64,000 nt of DNA. It comes from Synergistaceae bacterium (GTDB lineage Bacteria > Synergistota > Synergistia > Synergistales > Aminithiophilaceae). The notes under the pieces were generated by a model. That model ran no database searches. It was not told the DNA's origin and saw only the letters and a list, made by a program, of their open reading frames with translations. Made by a program: the position numbers and the translations under genes. The DNA is taken from positions 723,482 through 787,481 of the forward strand of contig JAESII010000004.1 in the NCBI GenBank assembly GCA_016756725.1. The letters are read 5' to 3'. Shown here piece after piece: positions 54,213 to 62,827 of this stretch. Position 1 is the stretch's first letter. Every line of letters starts with the position of its first letter.

Positions 54213-54987
54213 TACCGTTCATCCTCCTTTCTCGTATTTCGGCCCACTCCTCAAGAAGGGCCGCGACCTCTTCCGGCCTGATGCGGCCTTTCGCCGCTGT
54301 GGGGCGCTCCTCGTCAGCGACGAGGAGCGCCAGAGCCGACGGAGGCAGGGCGGCAAAGGCGTCCTCATCGGTCTCATCGTCGCCGATGTAGGCCGCCGCA
54401 GCCTGAGGCTCCTCGGTGACGAGAGCTCTCACGGCCTGTCCCTTGTGGTGGCCCTTGAGGCGCAGTTCGAGGCCGCCGTTGAAGGGGCGGATTTCGCCTC
54501 CTTTCTCCAGCAGAGGCCGCCAGGCCGAAAGGAGGGCCGCCTCGGCGCGGCTCGTTTCCTCCTCGTTCAATCCCCGAAAGTGGGCGGCGATGGAGAGGGG
54601 TTTCAGCTCCACCCGCTTTGAGGGAAGCTGCTTGAGGGCCTCTTCCGCCCCCTTGGTGAGGAGGTCCTTTTCGTCTTCGCCGATGGGGGGCAGGTGGCGT
54701 TCCCCCCCGGCGGTGAGCCTTTCGGCGCCGTGACAGCCCCAGATCTCGGGACGGTGCTCCAGGCCAAGCAGGGCGGCCACGTCATCGGCGGCCCGGCCCG
54801 AGATGATCACGATCCGCGTGTCCCCCCGGCCCAGGCGGTCAAGGCCTTTCCGGACGGCATCGTCCGGCAGGGCCTCGTCGCGTCTGAGCCGGAAGGGGGC
54901 CAGTGTCCCGTCGTAGTCGGCCATGAGGAGGGCCCGGGGAGCCTCGGCCAGTCGCTGCCGGAACTCCTTGGGCAGGAGGCGGCTCAG
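54202..54987 (-). CDS. otsB: Trehalose-6-phosphate phosphatase, probable CTG start
   Basis: 261 residues of the HAD phosphatase family. ADYDGTLAPFRL holds the nucleophilic Asp; IISGRAADDV, KPLSIAAHFRG and IGDDETDEDAF complete the motifs. The usual OtsB N-terminal helix (KEFRQRLAEAPRALL) lies upstream of the first ATG at 54924. A CTG at 54987 is seven bases after GGAGG and overlaps the treT stop (CTGA), so I take it as the start. It dephosphorylates the OtsA product to trehalose. Confidence 0.88.
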   Translation of the reverse strand: MSRLLPKEFRQRLAEAPRALLMADYDGTLAPFRLRRDEALPDDAVRKGLDRLGRGDTRIVIISGRAADDVAALLGLEHRPEIWGCHGAERLTAGGERHLPPIGEDEKDLLTKGAEEALKQLPSKRVELKPLSIAAHFRGLNEEETSRAEAALLSAWRPLLEKGGEIRPFNGGLELRLKGHHKGQAVRALVTEEPQAAAAYIGDDETDEDAFAALPPSALALLVADEERPTAAKGRIRPEEVAALLEEWAEIRERRMNGNEG

Positions 54988-56252
54988 AGGGAGACCTCCA
55001 GCCGCTCGGGGTCGCCCACCTGGAGGGCCGCCATGAGGGCCAGGACGCTCCGGAGCTGGCGGGTGATGAGGAAATTCTCCTTCGCGTAGTGGTGGGCGTT
55101 TTCGCCCATCCGCTCGGCCTGGTGCGGGTGCTGAAGGAGGTGTCGCAGCCGGAGGGCTGCCCCCTGAGGCGTGCGGACCCGGTAACCGTTGAACCGGTCC
55201 AGCACCTGAAGGCGAATGCCGCCCACGTCGCCGCCGATGACGGGCTTGCGCTTCCAGAGTCCTTCGGAGACGGTGAGGCCGAAGCCCTCCTTCGTCGATT
55301 TCTGGATGACCACCGTGGCCCCCCGCTGGAGGGCGTTGATCGTCCGGTGGGCATCGCCGGGGAGAACGAGGATGTGGATGTCGGGGTCGCCCGAGGCGGC
55401 TTCCATTACCTCTTCCAGGACGGCCGCCCCTTCGGGGTCGTCCGTGGCGCCCCCCCCGGCCAGGACGAGCTGGAGGTCCTGATGACGCTTGCAGAGCCGG
55501 TAGGCCTCGATCACGCCCAGAGGGTCCTTGAACCGGTCGAAGCGCGAGACCTGGACGGCCAGGGGCCGGTCGGGGTCGATGCCGTGACGGGTCAGCGTCT
55601 CCCGCACCTCCCCGTCGTCGAGGGCGATATTTTTCTCGCTCAGCGGATCGATGCTGGGCGGGATGATGTACTGCAGGTGGGGCAGGGGCTGGGCGAAGTC
55701 GGCCAGGGAGAAGATGCTGGCGTCATAGGGGGCCGTCCAACGCCTCAGGTAGCGCCAGACCTTCCGGTTGGGCCTGCTGGCGTCGATGTGGCAGCGCCAG
55801 ACCCATTTGCCTCGCCGGTTGGGACAGAGGGAAAGGAGCGGCGCCGGCTGAGGGTCGTGGATGAAGACGAAATCGGCCTCCTCGAGAAGGGGCCGGAGCC
55901 GCCGGGCGTTCTCCTCGTTGACGGACTCGAAAGAGGACATCATCGTCGTCGAAAGTCCCTTGGACGCTCCCTGAAGAGCGTTGTGGATCGTCTTCGTCGT
56001 CTCGAAGAAGCCTTCCGTCCCGGTGATGACCTCCCAGGAGGTGTCGATGCCGAGATCGTTCATGAGGGGGACGAATCGGTCCAGGATCTCTGCCACGCCG
56101 CCGCCGCTTTTCGTCGAATTGACGTGGACGACACGCAGGCCCTCGAGATGACGCCCCAGCTGACGGAGTTGCCGGATGACGGCCGAGCCGACGACCTCTT
56201 CGTACCGGCCGAGAAGGGCCGTGCCGTTGGTGCCTTTCGGTAGTCCCGTCAT
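54984..56252 (-). CDS. treT: Trehalose synthase TreT-type glycosyltransferase
   Basis: 422 residues, GT4 family. VVHVNSTKSGGGVAEIL is the TreT hallmark; VQVSRFDRFKDPLGVIEAY and QKSTKEGFGLTVSEGLWK with GGDVGGI bind the nucleotide sugar. It joins glucose from ADP- or UDP-glucose to glucose to give trehalose, reversibly. Located between a DUF5752 gene (4-base overlap) and otsB (4-base overlap), so the operon carries both the TreT and OtsAB routes. Confidence 0.93.
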   Translation of the reverse strand: MTGLPKGTNGTALLGRYEEVVGSAVIRQLRQLGRHLEGLRVVHVNSTKSGGGVAEILDRFVPLMNDLGIDTSWEVITGTEGFFETTKTIHNALQGASKGLSTTMMSSFESVNEENARRLRPLLEEADFVFIHDPQPAPLLSLCPNRRGKWVWRCHIDASRPNRKVWRYLRRWTAPYDASIFSLADFAQPLPHLQYIIPPSIDPLSEKNIALDDGEVRETLTRHGIDPDRPLAVQVSRFDRFKDPLGVIEAYRLCKRHQDLQLVLAGGGATDDPEGAAVLEEVMEAASGDPDIHILVLPGDAHRTINALQRGATVVIQKSTKEGFGLTVSEGLWKRKPVIGGDVGGIRLQVLDRFNGYRVRTPQGAALRLRHLLQHPHQAERMGENAHHYAKENFLITRQLRSVLALMAALQVGDPERLEVSL

Positions 56253-56914
56253 CGTGAGTCCCTCCCTTCAAAGAGGGCGAAATGTTCGAGGAGGATCTCC
56301 CGCAGCTCCTCCAGGGAGAGCAGGTAGGGGTCAAGGTAGCGCAGCTTCCTCCGCGTCTCTTCCGTCTCCTCGAAGGCCTCAAGCCAGCAGGAGAAATCGT
56401 CGTCGTGATGCTCCGTTCTCCGCCGGGCGTCGATGAAGTGATAGAAAATGCTGCTCCGTTCAATCTCGCGGCAGCGCTTGCCCATCTCCTTCGGCGTCGC
56501 CGCCCACAGGCCGCTGTCGAAGACGAGCATCTGGGCGCGGCTGAAGAAGAAGGGCCGTTCCGCCCGGGTCCAGTGGAGCCGTTCCTCCTCGTCGAGCCGT
56601 TCTTCGATGATCCCCAGGACCTCCTCGCGGAGGCTCTCCAGATCGGCGTGATCGGAGGGGTTGATAGCCGAAAGGCGCTCGGCCAGAGTGCGGTCGTGGA
56701 GCTCCGACTCGGCCCAGGAGGCGAAATCGTTGCCGAACTCGCTTTCTCCGATTTGAGGCCTCAAAAGGCGCCCCCAGAAGTGGTAATGGAGGCTGCCTTT
56801 GGGGGCGGCCTGAAGATGGGAGGCCAGCTCCTCCAGGCTTTGGGAACGCAGCCCCGTGCTCAGGGGGACGAGTTCGCAGCTTTTGAACTGAAAGGGTGTG
56901 GGAAGGGTCTTCAT
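56249..56914 (-). CDS. DUF5752-family protein of the trehalose operon
   Basis: 221 residues from ATG 56914, after AAAGGAG. Fully helical and charged, with FKSCELVPLSTGLRSQSLEE at the start, SLHYHFWGRLLRPQ, NDFASWAESELHD and SSIFYHFIDARRRTEHHDDD. The two similar segments (HYHFW...NDFASWAE and FYHFIDAR...DDFSCWLE) suggest an internal duplication. DUF5752 proteins are commonly found beside trehalose synthase; their function is unknown. First gene of the operon, coupled to treT. Confidence 0.75.
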   Translation of the reverse strand: MKTLPTPFQFKSCELVPLSTGLRSQSLEELASHLQAAPKGSLHYHFWGRLLRPQIGESEFGNDFASWAESELHDRTLAERLSAINPSDHADLESLREEVLGIIEERLDEEERLHWTRAERPFFFSRAQMLVFDSGLWAATPKEMGKRCREIERSSIFYHFIDARRRTEHHDDDFSCWLEAFEETEETRRKLRYLDPYLLSLEELREILLEHFALFEGRDSR

Positions 56915-57073
56915 CGCATCAACTCCTTTCTGATGAAGAGAAAAAACCATGGGAGACCGACCGTGAGGAGGGTCTCTTTATCGTGCCGAAAGAGAGGAAA
57001 AAGGCCAGGGGAAAGGTAACGGCAAGAGGGTAGCAAAGATAAATGCTAGCCAAAAGTTTAACATGGATGACGA

Positions 57074-57276
57074 GAGAGGTCAAAGATCGGGCTCAGGCAT
57101 ACCGTCCGTCGTCAGAGAGGGGAAGCGGCCGATCTTGATTGCGAGCTCGCGGCTCAAGACCTGACTCGGCCTCTCTGTCCCCTAGTACCGTAAAGCCTTA
57201 ACCGAATCCTCTTTTCGGTTAAGGCTTTACGGTACCTCCACTATTGACGAGGCCTGGCCCCGATCTTTGACCTCTC
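57074..57276. repeat. Composite palindromic element with terminal inverted repeats
   Basis: Ends 57074-57098 and 57252-57276 are 25-nt inverted repeats with two mismatches (GAGAGGTCAAAGATCGGG...). Inside lies a perfect 22-bp palindrome (57186-57207 and 57215-57236, 7-nt loop) and, at 57154-57165, TCAAGACCTGAC, the complement of the core of the 52401 repeat. The right-hand end reads AAAGATCGGGGCCAGGCCT on the minus strand, matching the start of the 52401 arm closely. It lies in the gap between the trehalose operon and an aminotransferase gene and codes for nothing. It looks like a MITE- or BIME-like array of related palindromes. Confidence 0.8.
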
Positions 57277-57286
57277 CGCGAATTTC

Positions 57287-58480
57287 TTACGGCCGAAGCT
57301 GCTCCAGGAACCGGTGGAACCGTTTCATGCCTTCCTCGATCTCCTCTTTGGCGTTGGCGTAGGAGAAACGCAGGAAGCCGGGGGCGAGGAAGGCGCTCCC
57401 CGGGACGGCGGCGACGTATTCGGCCTCAAGGAGGCGGCTGCAGAAGGTCACGTCGTCGTCGAGGCTCTGTCCGTCATGTTTCATGCCCAGGCAGGCCCGG
57501 ACGTCGACGAAGGCGTAGAAGGCCCCCTCGGGCGGCGCGAAGGCGATGTGGGGCATGGCCAAAAGGCGGTCGACGATGAGGTTGCGCCGGTCCTCGAAGG
57601 CGGCGTGCATGGTCCTGACGTCGTCGTCGGCTCCCTGGAGGGCGCCGACGGAGGCCCACTGGGAGATGGAGCAGGCGTTGGAGGTCAGGTGCCCCTGGAG
57701 AGCCGCCATCTTGTCCATCACGGCCTTGGGGCCGAGGGCGTAGCCGATGCGCCATCCCGTCATGGCGAAGGCCTTGCTGACGCCGTTGATGACGATCGTC
57801 CGTTCCTTCGCCTCCGGGACGAGGGCGACGAGGTTCTCGTGGGCCTTGCCGCCGTAGGTGAGGCGCTCGTAGATCTCGTCGAAGATGATCCAGAGGTCGT
57901 GTTCCTCGGCGATAGCCGCCAGACCCCGGAGAAGGTCGCCGTCGTAGACGACGCCCGTGGGGTTGCAGGGGGTGTTGATGAGGATTGCCCGGGTCCTGTC
58001 CGTGACGGCTCGTCTTACGTCCTCCAGGCGGGGGATGTAGTCCGTTCCGGCCGTGTCGACGACGACTTCCCTGCCGTCGCAGAGGCGGATCTGCTCGACG
58101 TAGCTCACCCAGGCCGGGGCGAAGAGGAGAACCTCGTCGCCGGGGTCGAGGATGCAGGAGAAGGCCTCATAGACGAGAGGTTTGGCTCCCGATCCGACGA
58201 GGACCTGGGTCGGCTCGTAGGAGAGGCCGAACCGATCCTGGTAGTAGCCGCAGACGGCCTCGCGGAGTTCGACGATTCCCGATCCCGGCGTGTAGTGTGT
58301 CTCGCCCCGATCCATGGCGGCCCGGGCCGCCTCAAGGGCCGCCGGAGGCGAGGCGAAATCGGGTTCACCGGCACCGAAGGAGATGACGGGTTTGCCCGCC
58401 CGCTTCAGTTCCTTGGCCTTGGCCGTGACGGCCAAGGTGGCCGACGGTTCCATCTTCATGGCCCGTGATGACAGTTTCAT
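57287..58480 (-). CDS. Class I aspartate-type aminotransferase
   Basis: 397 residues; ATG 58480 lies after GAGGAG (an ATG nine bases earlier is too close to the site). GAGEPDFASPPAALEAAR, THYTPGSGIVELREAV, INTPCNPTGVV, FDEIYERLTYGG and GVSKAFAMTGWRIGYALG (PLP lysine) define the AspC/thermophile aspartate aminotransferase subgroup. Monocistronic. Whether aspartate or an aromatic amino acid is preferred cannot be told. Confidence 0.93.
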   Translation of the reverse strand: MKLSSRAMKMEPSATLAVTAKAKELKRAGKPVISFGAGEPDFASPPAALEAARAAMDRGETHYTPGSGIVELREAVCGYYQDRFGLSYEPTQVLVGSGAKPLVYEAFSCILDPGDEVLLFAPAWVSYVEQIRLCDGREVVVDTAGTDYIPRLEDVRRAVTDRTRAILINTPCNPTGVVYDGDLLRGLAAIAEEHDLWIIFDEIYERLTYGGKAHENLVALVPEAKERTIVINGVSKAFAMTGWRIGYALGPKAVMDKMAALQGHLTSNACSISQWASVGALQGADDDVRTMHAAFEDRRNLIVDRLLAMPHIAFAPPEGAFYAFVDVRACLGMKHDGQSLDDDVTFCSRLLEAEYVAAVPGSAFLAPGFLRFSYANAKEEIEEGMKRFHRFLEQLRP

Positions 58481-58598
58481 CGGGATCATCTCCTCTTAAG
58501 CGGTAGGCGTGTTGCCTATTTTATGTCATTTTGCGGAAGGCAGGTAGTCCTGAGCGAAAGTGTCGTCGAAAGACGGTCCCTTCCCGCGGAAAGGAGAA

Positions 58599-60179
58599 TC
58601 AACCTCCAAAAGACTTGGACAGAGCCCAGAAGAACCCGTAGAGACCGTCTCCGGCGATGAGGCCCGCTTCGCGGATCTCCATCCATTCTTTGCCCATCAT
58701 GAGCTTGAAGACGACGGCTGCGGCGACCCCCAGGCCGTAGACGGGATTGTTGATTAACAGCCCCGTGGCGAAAAGGATCCCCAGAGCTCGCTGTGGTCCT
58801 CCAACGAGCTGGATCAGTGCTCCGGGGAGAGCCCAGAGAAGCAATTCCCGGAAGATCGCGGGATTGCTGCCGGCCTTGATGGTCGTGGCGAAGACCCGGC
58901 TGACGGGAGCGAGGAGGTCGAGGCGGAAATGCATATCCATTAGAAAATAGACGACCACCATGGCGATGACTCCGCCCAGGGCCTCGGCCAGAAATTGTTG
59001 CTTTTTCCCGGCCGCCTCTGCTTCCCGATTTCGTCCCGAACCCCGGATGTACCAGCCGGTCTTGAGGTCGTAGCCCATATCAGCGAAGCTGGGGCCGCTA
59101 GAAGAAATATATCCTACCATGAGCGCCAACGGGAGTGCTGGAAAGCCCATGAAAAGCCCCAGGCTCAGGAAGATGATGCTTATGGCGAAGGCGGGGAACC
59201 ATCCGGAATGCATGGCGCTGAGACCGACGAGTACGGGGGTGACGGAGGCGGAGAAGGTCGTCCAGAGCACCCATGCGCCCAGGAGGGGGAAGGACATCGA
59301 TTGATACAGCCCTCCGATGAGGGAAAGGATGGCTGCTCCTGCCGCGAAAAGAGCGATGTGGATCAGCATGGCGCGTCGAAGATCTCTGTTCAGGACGGAG
59401 GGACGGGGAAAACCCCCTGACGGATCGGAAGGATTCCCCTCTCCATTTCCTCCTTTTTCCCTGGCCGTGATGATCCGGAGGGCCTGAAAGAGTGAGACGA
59501 TTCCCGCTCCGATCATCACGCCGTGGGGGATGTAGGTCTTTCCCAGGTCGAGGGCGAAAAGAGAGGAGGAGTAGCCCCGTAATAGAAGGCCCAGACCGAG
59601 GGCGGACATGGCGAAGGTGTTGGCGATGAAGACGATGCCGATGGCGGCCATGGGGAGACCGAAGTGGCTCCCGATGGCGCCCGCGGCGGCACCCTGAAGG
59701 AGGCGGATGGCTTTTTGTCCCCCCTCATCTCCGGCGATCAGGGCCTGAGCGGTGGCGACGCCGGGCGGCCATGCCCCGGCGGCGGGGAAAATGGACGAGT
59801 CGAAGGTCCGGTAGACAAAATGAATGCCGACGAGTGTGGCGACCCCCGATCCGACCAGCATGGGAAGGACGTAGGCTCTTTCTCCCAGGGCATAGACGAT
59901 GCCGATGGCCAGCAGGCCACAGTTGGAGGCAGCAAAACCCGCTCCGGAGGCCATCGTCTGTACCAGATTCTGCCGCTCCAGGGACCGGAAACGCCTGCAA
60001 TGAGAGAAGGGGAGACGGGCCAAAGCCATGGCGATAACGGCGCCCAGAATGGAGGTGTTGGCGGGAATCCCGATCCGGGCGATGAGTTGCATGCAGATGA
60101 TGGCCGAGAGGACGGAGACGGTGACGCTCAGGAGCAAAGTCGATGGTTCCAGCGCCTTGACACGTTCCTTGACGTCCAT
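58599..60179 (-). CDS. OPT-family oligopeptide transporter
   Basis: 526 residues from ATG 60179 (GAGGAG site). About 14 membrane helices with OPT-type segments: NTSILGAVIAMALARLPF, QTMASGAGFAASNCGLLAIG, AAGAWPPGVATAQALI and SSGPSFADMGYDLKTGW. Family members import peptides or metal chelates by proton coupling. It is the last gene of an operon with two peptidase-like enzymes, so peptide uptake is the likely role. Confidence 0.88.
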   Translation of the reverse strand: MDVKERVKALEPSTLLLSVTVSVLSAIICMQLIARIGIPANTSILGAVIAMALARLPFSHCRRFRSLERQNLVQTMASGAGFAASNCGLLAIGIVYALGERAYVLPMLVGSGVATLVGIHFVYRTFDSSIFPAAGAWPPGVATAQALIAGDEGGQKAIRLLQGAAAGAIGSHFGLPMAAIGIVFIANTFAMSALGLGLLLRGYSSSLFALDLGKTYIPHGVMIGAGIVSLFQALRIITAREKGGNGEGNPSDPSGGFPRPSVLNRDLRRAMLIHIALFAAGAAILSLIGGLYQSMSFPLLGAWVLWTTFSASVTPVLVGLSAMHSGWFPAFAISIIFLSLGLFMGFPALPLALMVGYISSSGPSFADMGYDLKTGWYIRGSGRNREAEAAGKKQQFLAEALGGVIAMVVVYFLMDMHFRLDLLAPVSRVFATTIKAGSNPAIFRELLLWALPGALIQLVGGPQRALGILFATGLLINNPVYGLGVAAAVVFKLMMGKEWMEIREAGLIAGDGLYGFFWALSKSFGG

Positions 60180-60190
60180 GGGATCACTCC

Positions 60191-61588
60191 TCAGCTTGCC
60201 AGTTCCACCATGGCGGCGGCCATGATTCGGACGGTGCGCAAAAGGGAATCGAGGGAGATGTATTCGTCGGCTTTGTGAACGACGTCCGGATCGCCGGGGA
60301 AGCGGGGGCCGAAAGCCACCGTGTTCGGCAGGGCCTTGGCGTAGGTCCCGCCTCCCATGGAGAGCAGCGACGGTTCCTGGCCGGTCTTCTCCCGGTAGAC
60401 CTTTTGAAGACGGCGGATCAGTTCGCTTTCCTGAGGCATCCAGAGAGGGGGTTTCCGGCGCAGAAGTTCCATATGGAGGGATTTCCCCTGAGCCCAGCCT
60501 TTGAGCCGGGTCAAGAGTTCCTCCGCATCGGCGGTGACGGGGTGACGAATATCGAGGCCCATTCGGAAAGAGTTCTCTCCCCCCTCGACGAGTCCCACGT
60601 TGCATGTCAGGGCTCCCGAAGGCGCGTCGGAAATAGCCAGTCCCAACTTCCTTCCTTCCGGGGCGTCAAGGAATGCGCTGCCCACCTCTTTCAGACGGCA
60701 AGCCCAGCTTTCGTCGACGGTTTCGCCGAGAAGGTCCATAAGAAGCAGCGCCGCGTTGACTCCCCGTTCCGGCGTGCTGCCGTGGGCCGAGCGCCCCCGA
60801 AGGGAAACTTCGAGGGGCTCCGCCCCGTTTCCTCGAAGGGCAAGGGAGATTCCCCTGGCCGAAGCGTCTTCGTTCAGAACACGTCCGAGCTTTGCGGCTG
60901 CCGTCTCGTCGGGGCAGGACAGAATGGCGACCGCCTCGTCAGGTACGACATTGATGGCTGTCCCGGCTGTCAGTTTTTTCAGCCCGATTTGCCGAGGAAG
61001 CGGAAGTGTCCCCCTCAGGTCAATGTGAAGCTGCCCTTTTTCCGCGGCGACGATGGGGAAATCGCCGTCGGGCGTGAACCCGAAACGGGGAGATTCACCT
61101 CCGGCCTGAAGGTAATGGGGGATGTCGGCCATTCCGCTCTCCTCATTCGTTCCCAGGATAAGACGAATGCGCCGGTGAAGGGGCAGGGCGAGCGATTGAA
61201 TGGCGTGAAGTGCCCAGAGGGCTCCGATGGCGGGTCCCTTGTCGTCCATGGCGCCTCGGCCGTAGATCCGTCCCTCCCGCACTTCTCCCCCATAGGGAGG
61301 AAGGCTCCAGCCGTCGCCTGCCGGAACGACGTCGAGATGCGCGAGGACGGCGACCATCTCGTCGCCGTCGCCGATCTCGGCCCAGCCCACATAACCGTCG
61401 CATTCTCCCGTCCGCAGCCCCAGGCGACGCGCTTCGCAGAGGGCATGATCCAAAGCCCTCCCGATCTCCCGACCGAAAGGAGCTCCCTCTTCGGCCGCAG
61501 AGCGCACCGAGGGAATCCTAATAGAAACCTGCAGGGAGGAGAGAATTTCAGGGAAAAGTTCCTGAACTTTCCGATCCAGGGTCTTCAT
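60191..61588 (-). CDS. M20-family dipeptidase (PepV-like)
   Basis: 465 residues. Zinc ligands and catalytic residues occur in VLAHLDVVPAGDGW, GRGAMDDKGPAIGALWAL and GTNEESGMADIPHY; a dimerisation/lid domain lies between, and the last His ligand is in VVHKADEYISLD. It hydrolyses dipeptides in the cytoplasm, matching the co-encoded OPT transporter 11 bp downstream. The ATG has no strong ribosome site, so translation is probably coupled to the upstream gene. Confidence 0.92.
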   Translation of the reverse strand: MKTLDRKVQELFPEILSSLQVSIRIPSVRSAAEEGAPFGREIGRALDHALCEARRLGLRTGECDGYVGWAEIGDGDEMVAVLAHLDVVPAGDGWSLPPYGGEVREGRIYGRGAMDDKGPAIGALWALHAIQSLALPLHRRIRLILGTNEESGMADIPHYLQAGGESPRFGFTPDGDFPIVAAEKGQLHIDLRGTLPLPRQIGLKKLTAGTAINVVPDEAVAILSCPDETAAAKLGRVLNEDASARGISLALRGNGAEPLEVSLRGRSAHGSTPERGVNAALLLMDLLGETVDESWACRLKEVGSAFLDAPEGRKLGLAISDAPSGALTCNVGLVEGGENSFRMGLDIRHPVTADAEELLTRLKGWAQGKSLHMELLRRKPPLWMPQESELIRRLQKVYREKTGQEPSLLSMGGGTYAKALPNTVAFGPRFPGDPDVVHKADEYISLDSLLRTVRIMAAAMVELAS

Positions 61589-61604
61589 GAGGGGATCACT
61601 GTCG

Positions 61605-62672
61605 TCAGTAACCGGAGACGCCCATCTTCCGGCACAGCTCAACCGTTCGAGCGTCGCGGTAGATGCCTTCGTCCTCAAAAAGCTCGTCATCCAGAAGAAT
61701 TGTCGGAGAGAGGGTGATTCCGTCCGTGTGGGAGGCGGCAGACCAGCAGCGCCCCATGATCTGCTTGCCCTGACTGCCGAATCCGAACTCGATGCAGCCG
61801 AAGACACGCTCGTCTTCGACGATCCTGCCCGTGGGAGCTGTTACTCCGGGATTGAAGCCCAACGAATAATGAGCCAGACGGAACATGGCGGGATCGTGGA
61901 AAGAGTCCAGCCAGGAACGGAAGACGTCGGCTTCCCGGCCTCCCGAAATCTTGACGGCGACGCCGTCGGCGATGTCCAGCCGGACGGGTTCCCGGAGGAT
62001 TCCCAGTTCTTCCGGTGGAAAGACGGCCCCGTCGAAGACCAGCGTCCCGTTAATGGTCTCCTCGATCGGGCACCAGCTCACCTGTCCTCCGAGCATGATG
62101 GGATAGCCCTTTTTGGTGGCTTTTTCCCCGGAAAGGCGGATCCTGCGTCCCCGATTGAAGGCGACGAGATTTGTCCCTGCCGGACTGCGGATCTCGACCT
62201 TGTCGGCCTCTCCGAGTCGCTTCTGGAAATGCTGTCCCATCTCAATCATCAGATCATAGTCGACGTTGGCGATGCAGTTGACGGCCATGGCGACGTCCAT
62301 GCCGGTGAGGTTGATGTAGCGGCAGCCTCGTTCCATGGCGTTTCTCCACGATTGAGAGTGCATGACCGTCGCGTAGGCGAACTCGATCCAGACGTCGGCA
62401 TGGGCGGTGGCTTCCGCCATGGGGGGGGGCATTTCGCTTGCAAATGTCTGGTGTGGCGTGGGGTAGTAGAGGAGGAGAGGGCAGGCTCCGACGGCGTAGG
62501 CGGCTTCGGCGGTCGCCTCGGCCACGCGCCTGTCTCCGGAGCTGTCGCAGGTTATGACGACAGTTTCTCCCTTTTGGGCGAGCATGACGTCACGGACAAG
62601 GGTGAGCGCTCCTTTGGCAAGTTCCATCGATCGATAGGCTGCTGTAGGTTCGATGCCGCTTTTGAACTCCAT
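61605..62672 (-). CDS. M29-aminopeptidase/NicX-like metalloenzyme
   Basis: 355 residues. The N-terminal part has GETVVITCDSSGDRRVAEATAEA-like Rossmann features; the C-terminal part has GFNPGVTAPTGRIVEDERV and GFGSQGKQIMGR with SASHTDGI, the metal-binding pattern of the thermophilic aminopeptidase/2,5-dihydroxypyridine dioxygenase-like family. Peptidase activity is plausible from its operon with a dipeptidase and a peptide transporter, but ring-cleaving activity cannot be excluded. First gene of that operon. Confidence 0.8.
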   Translation of the reverse strand: MEFKSGIEPTAAYRSMELAKGALTLVRDVMLAQKGETVVITCDSSGDRRVAEATAEAAYAVGACPLLLYYPTPHQTFASEMPPPMAEATAHADVWIEFAYATVMHSQSWRNAMERGCRYINLTGMDVAMAVNCIANVDYDLMIEMGQHFQKRLGEADKVEIRSPAGTNLVAFNRGRRIRLSGEKATKKGYPIMLGGQVSWCPIEETINGTLVFDGAVFPPEELGILREPVRLDIADGVAVKISGGREADVFRSWLDSFHDPAMFRLAHYSLGFNPGVTAPTGRIVEDERVFGCIEFGFGSQGKQIMGRCWSAASHTDGITLSPTILLDDELFEDEGIYRDARTVELCRKMGVSGY

Positions 62673-62827
62673 ATCATTGCCTCCCTTGAATGGATGTCGG
62701 TACCGTGGGTCGAAGTATAGGTTCTCAAGGGAAGGAAGGCATCGTCGGCGACCGAGAGCAGGAATGGCGGCAGGGGTTGAAAAATGAGAATAAAAGACAA
62801 AGATCGCGGTTAATTGTCCATCGGAGA

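Noticed and set aside
57186-57236. The 22-bp palindrome as a terminator of a trehalose or aminotransferase transcript
   Set aside because: It lies upstream of the trehalose operon and downstream of the aminotransferase only by a non-adjacent distance, has no T-run after it, and is nested inside the larger inverted-repeat element.
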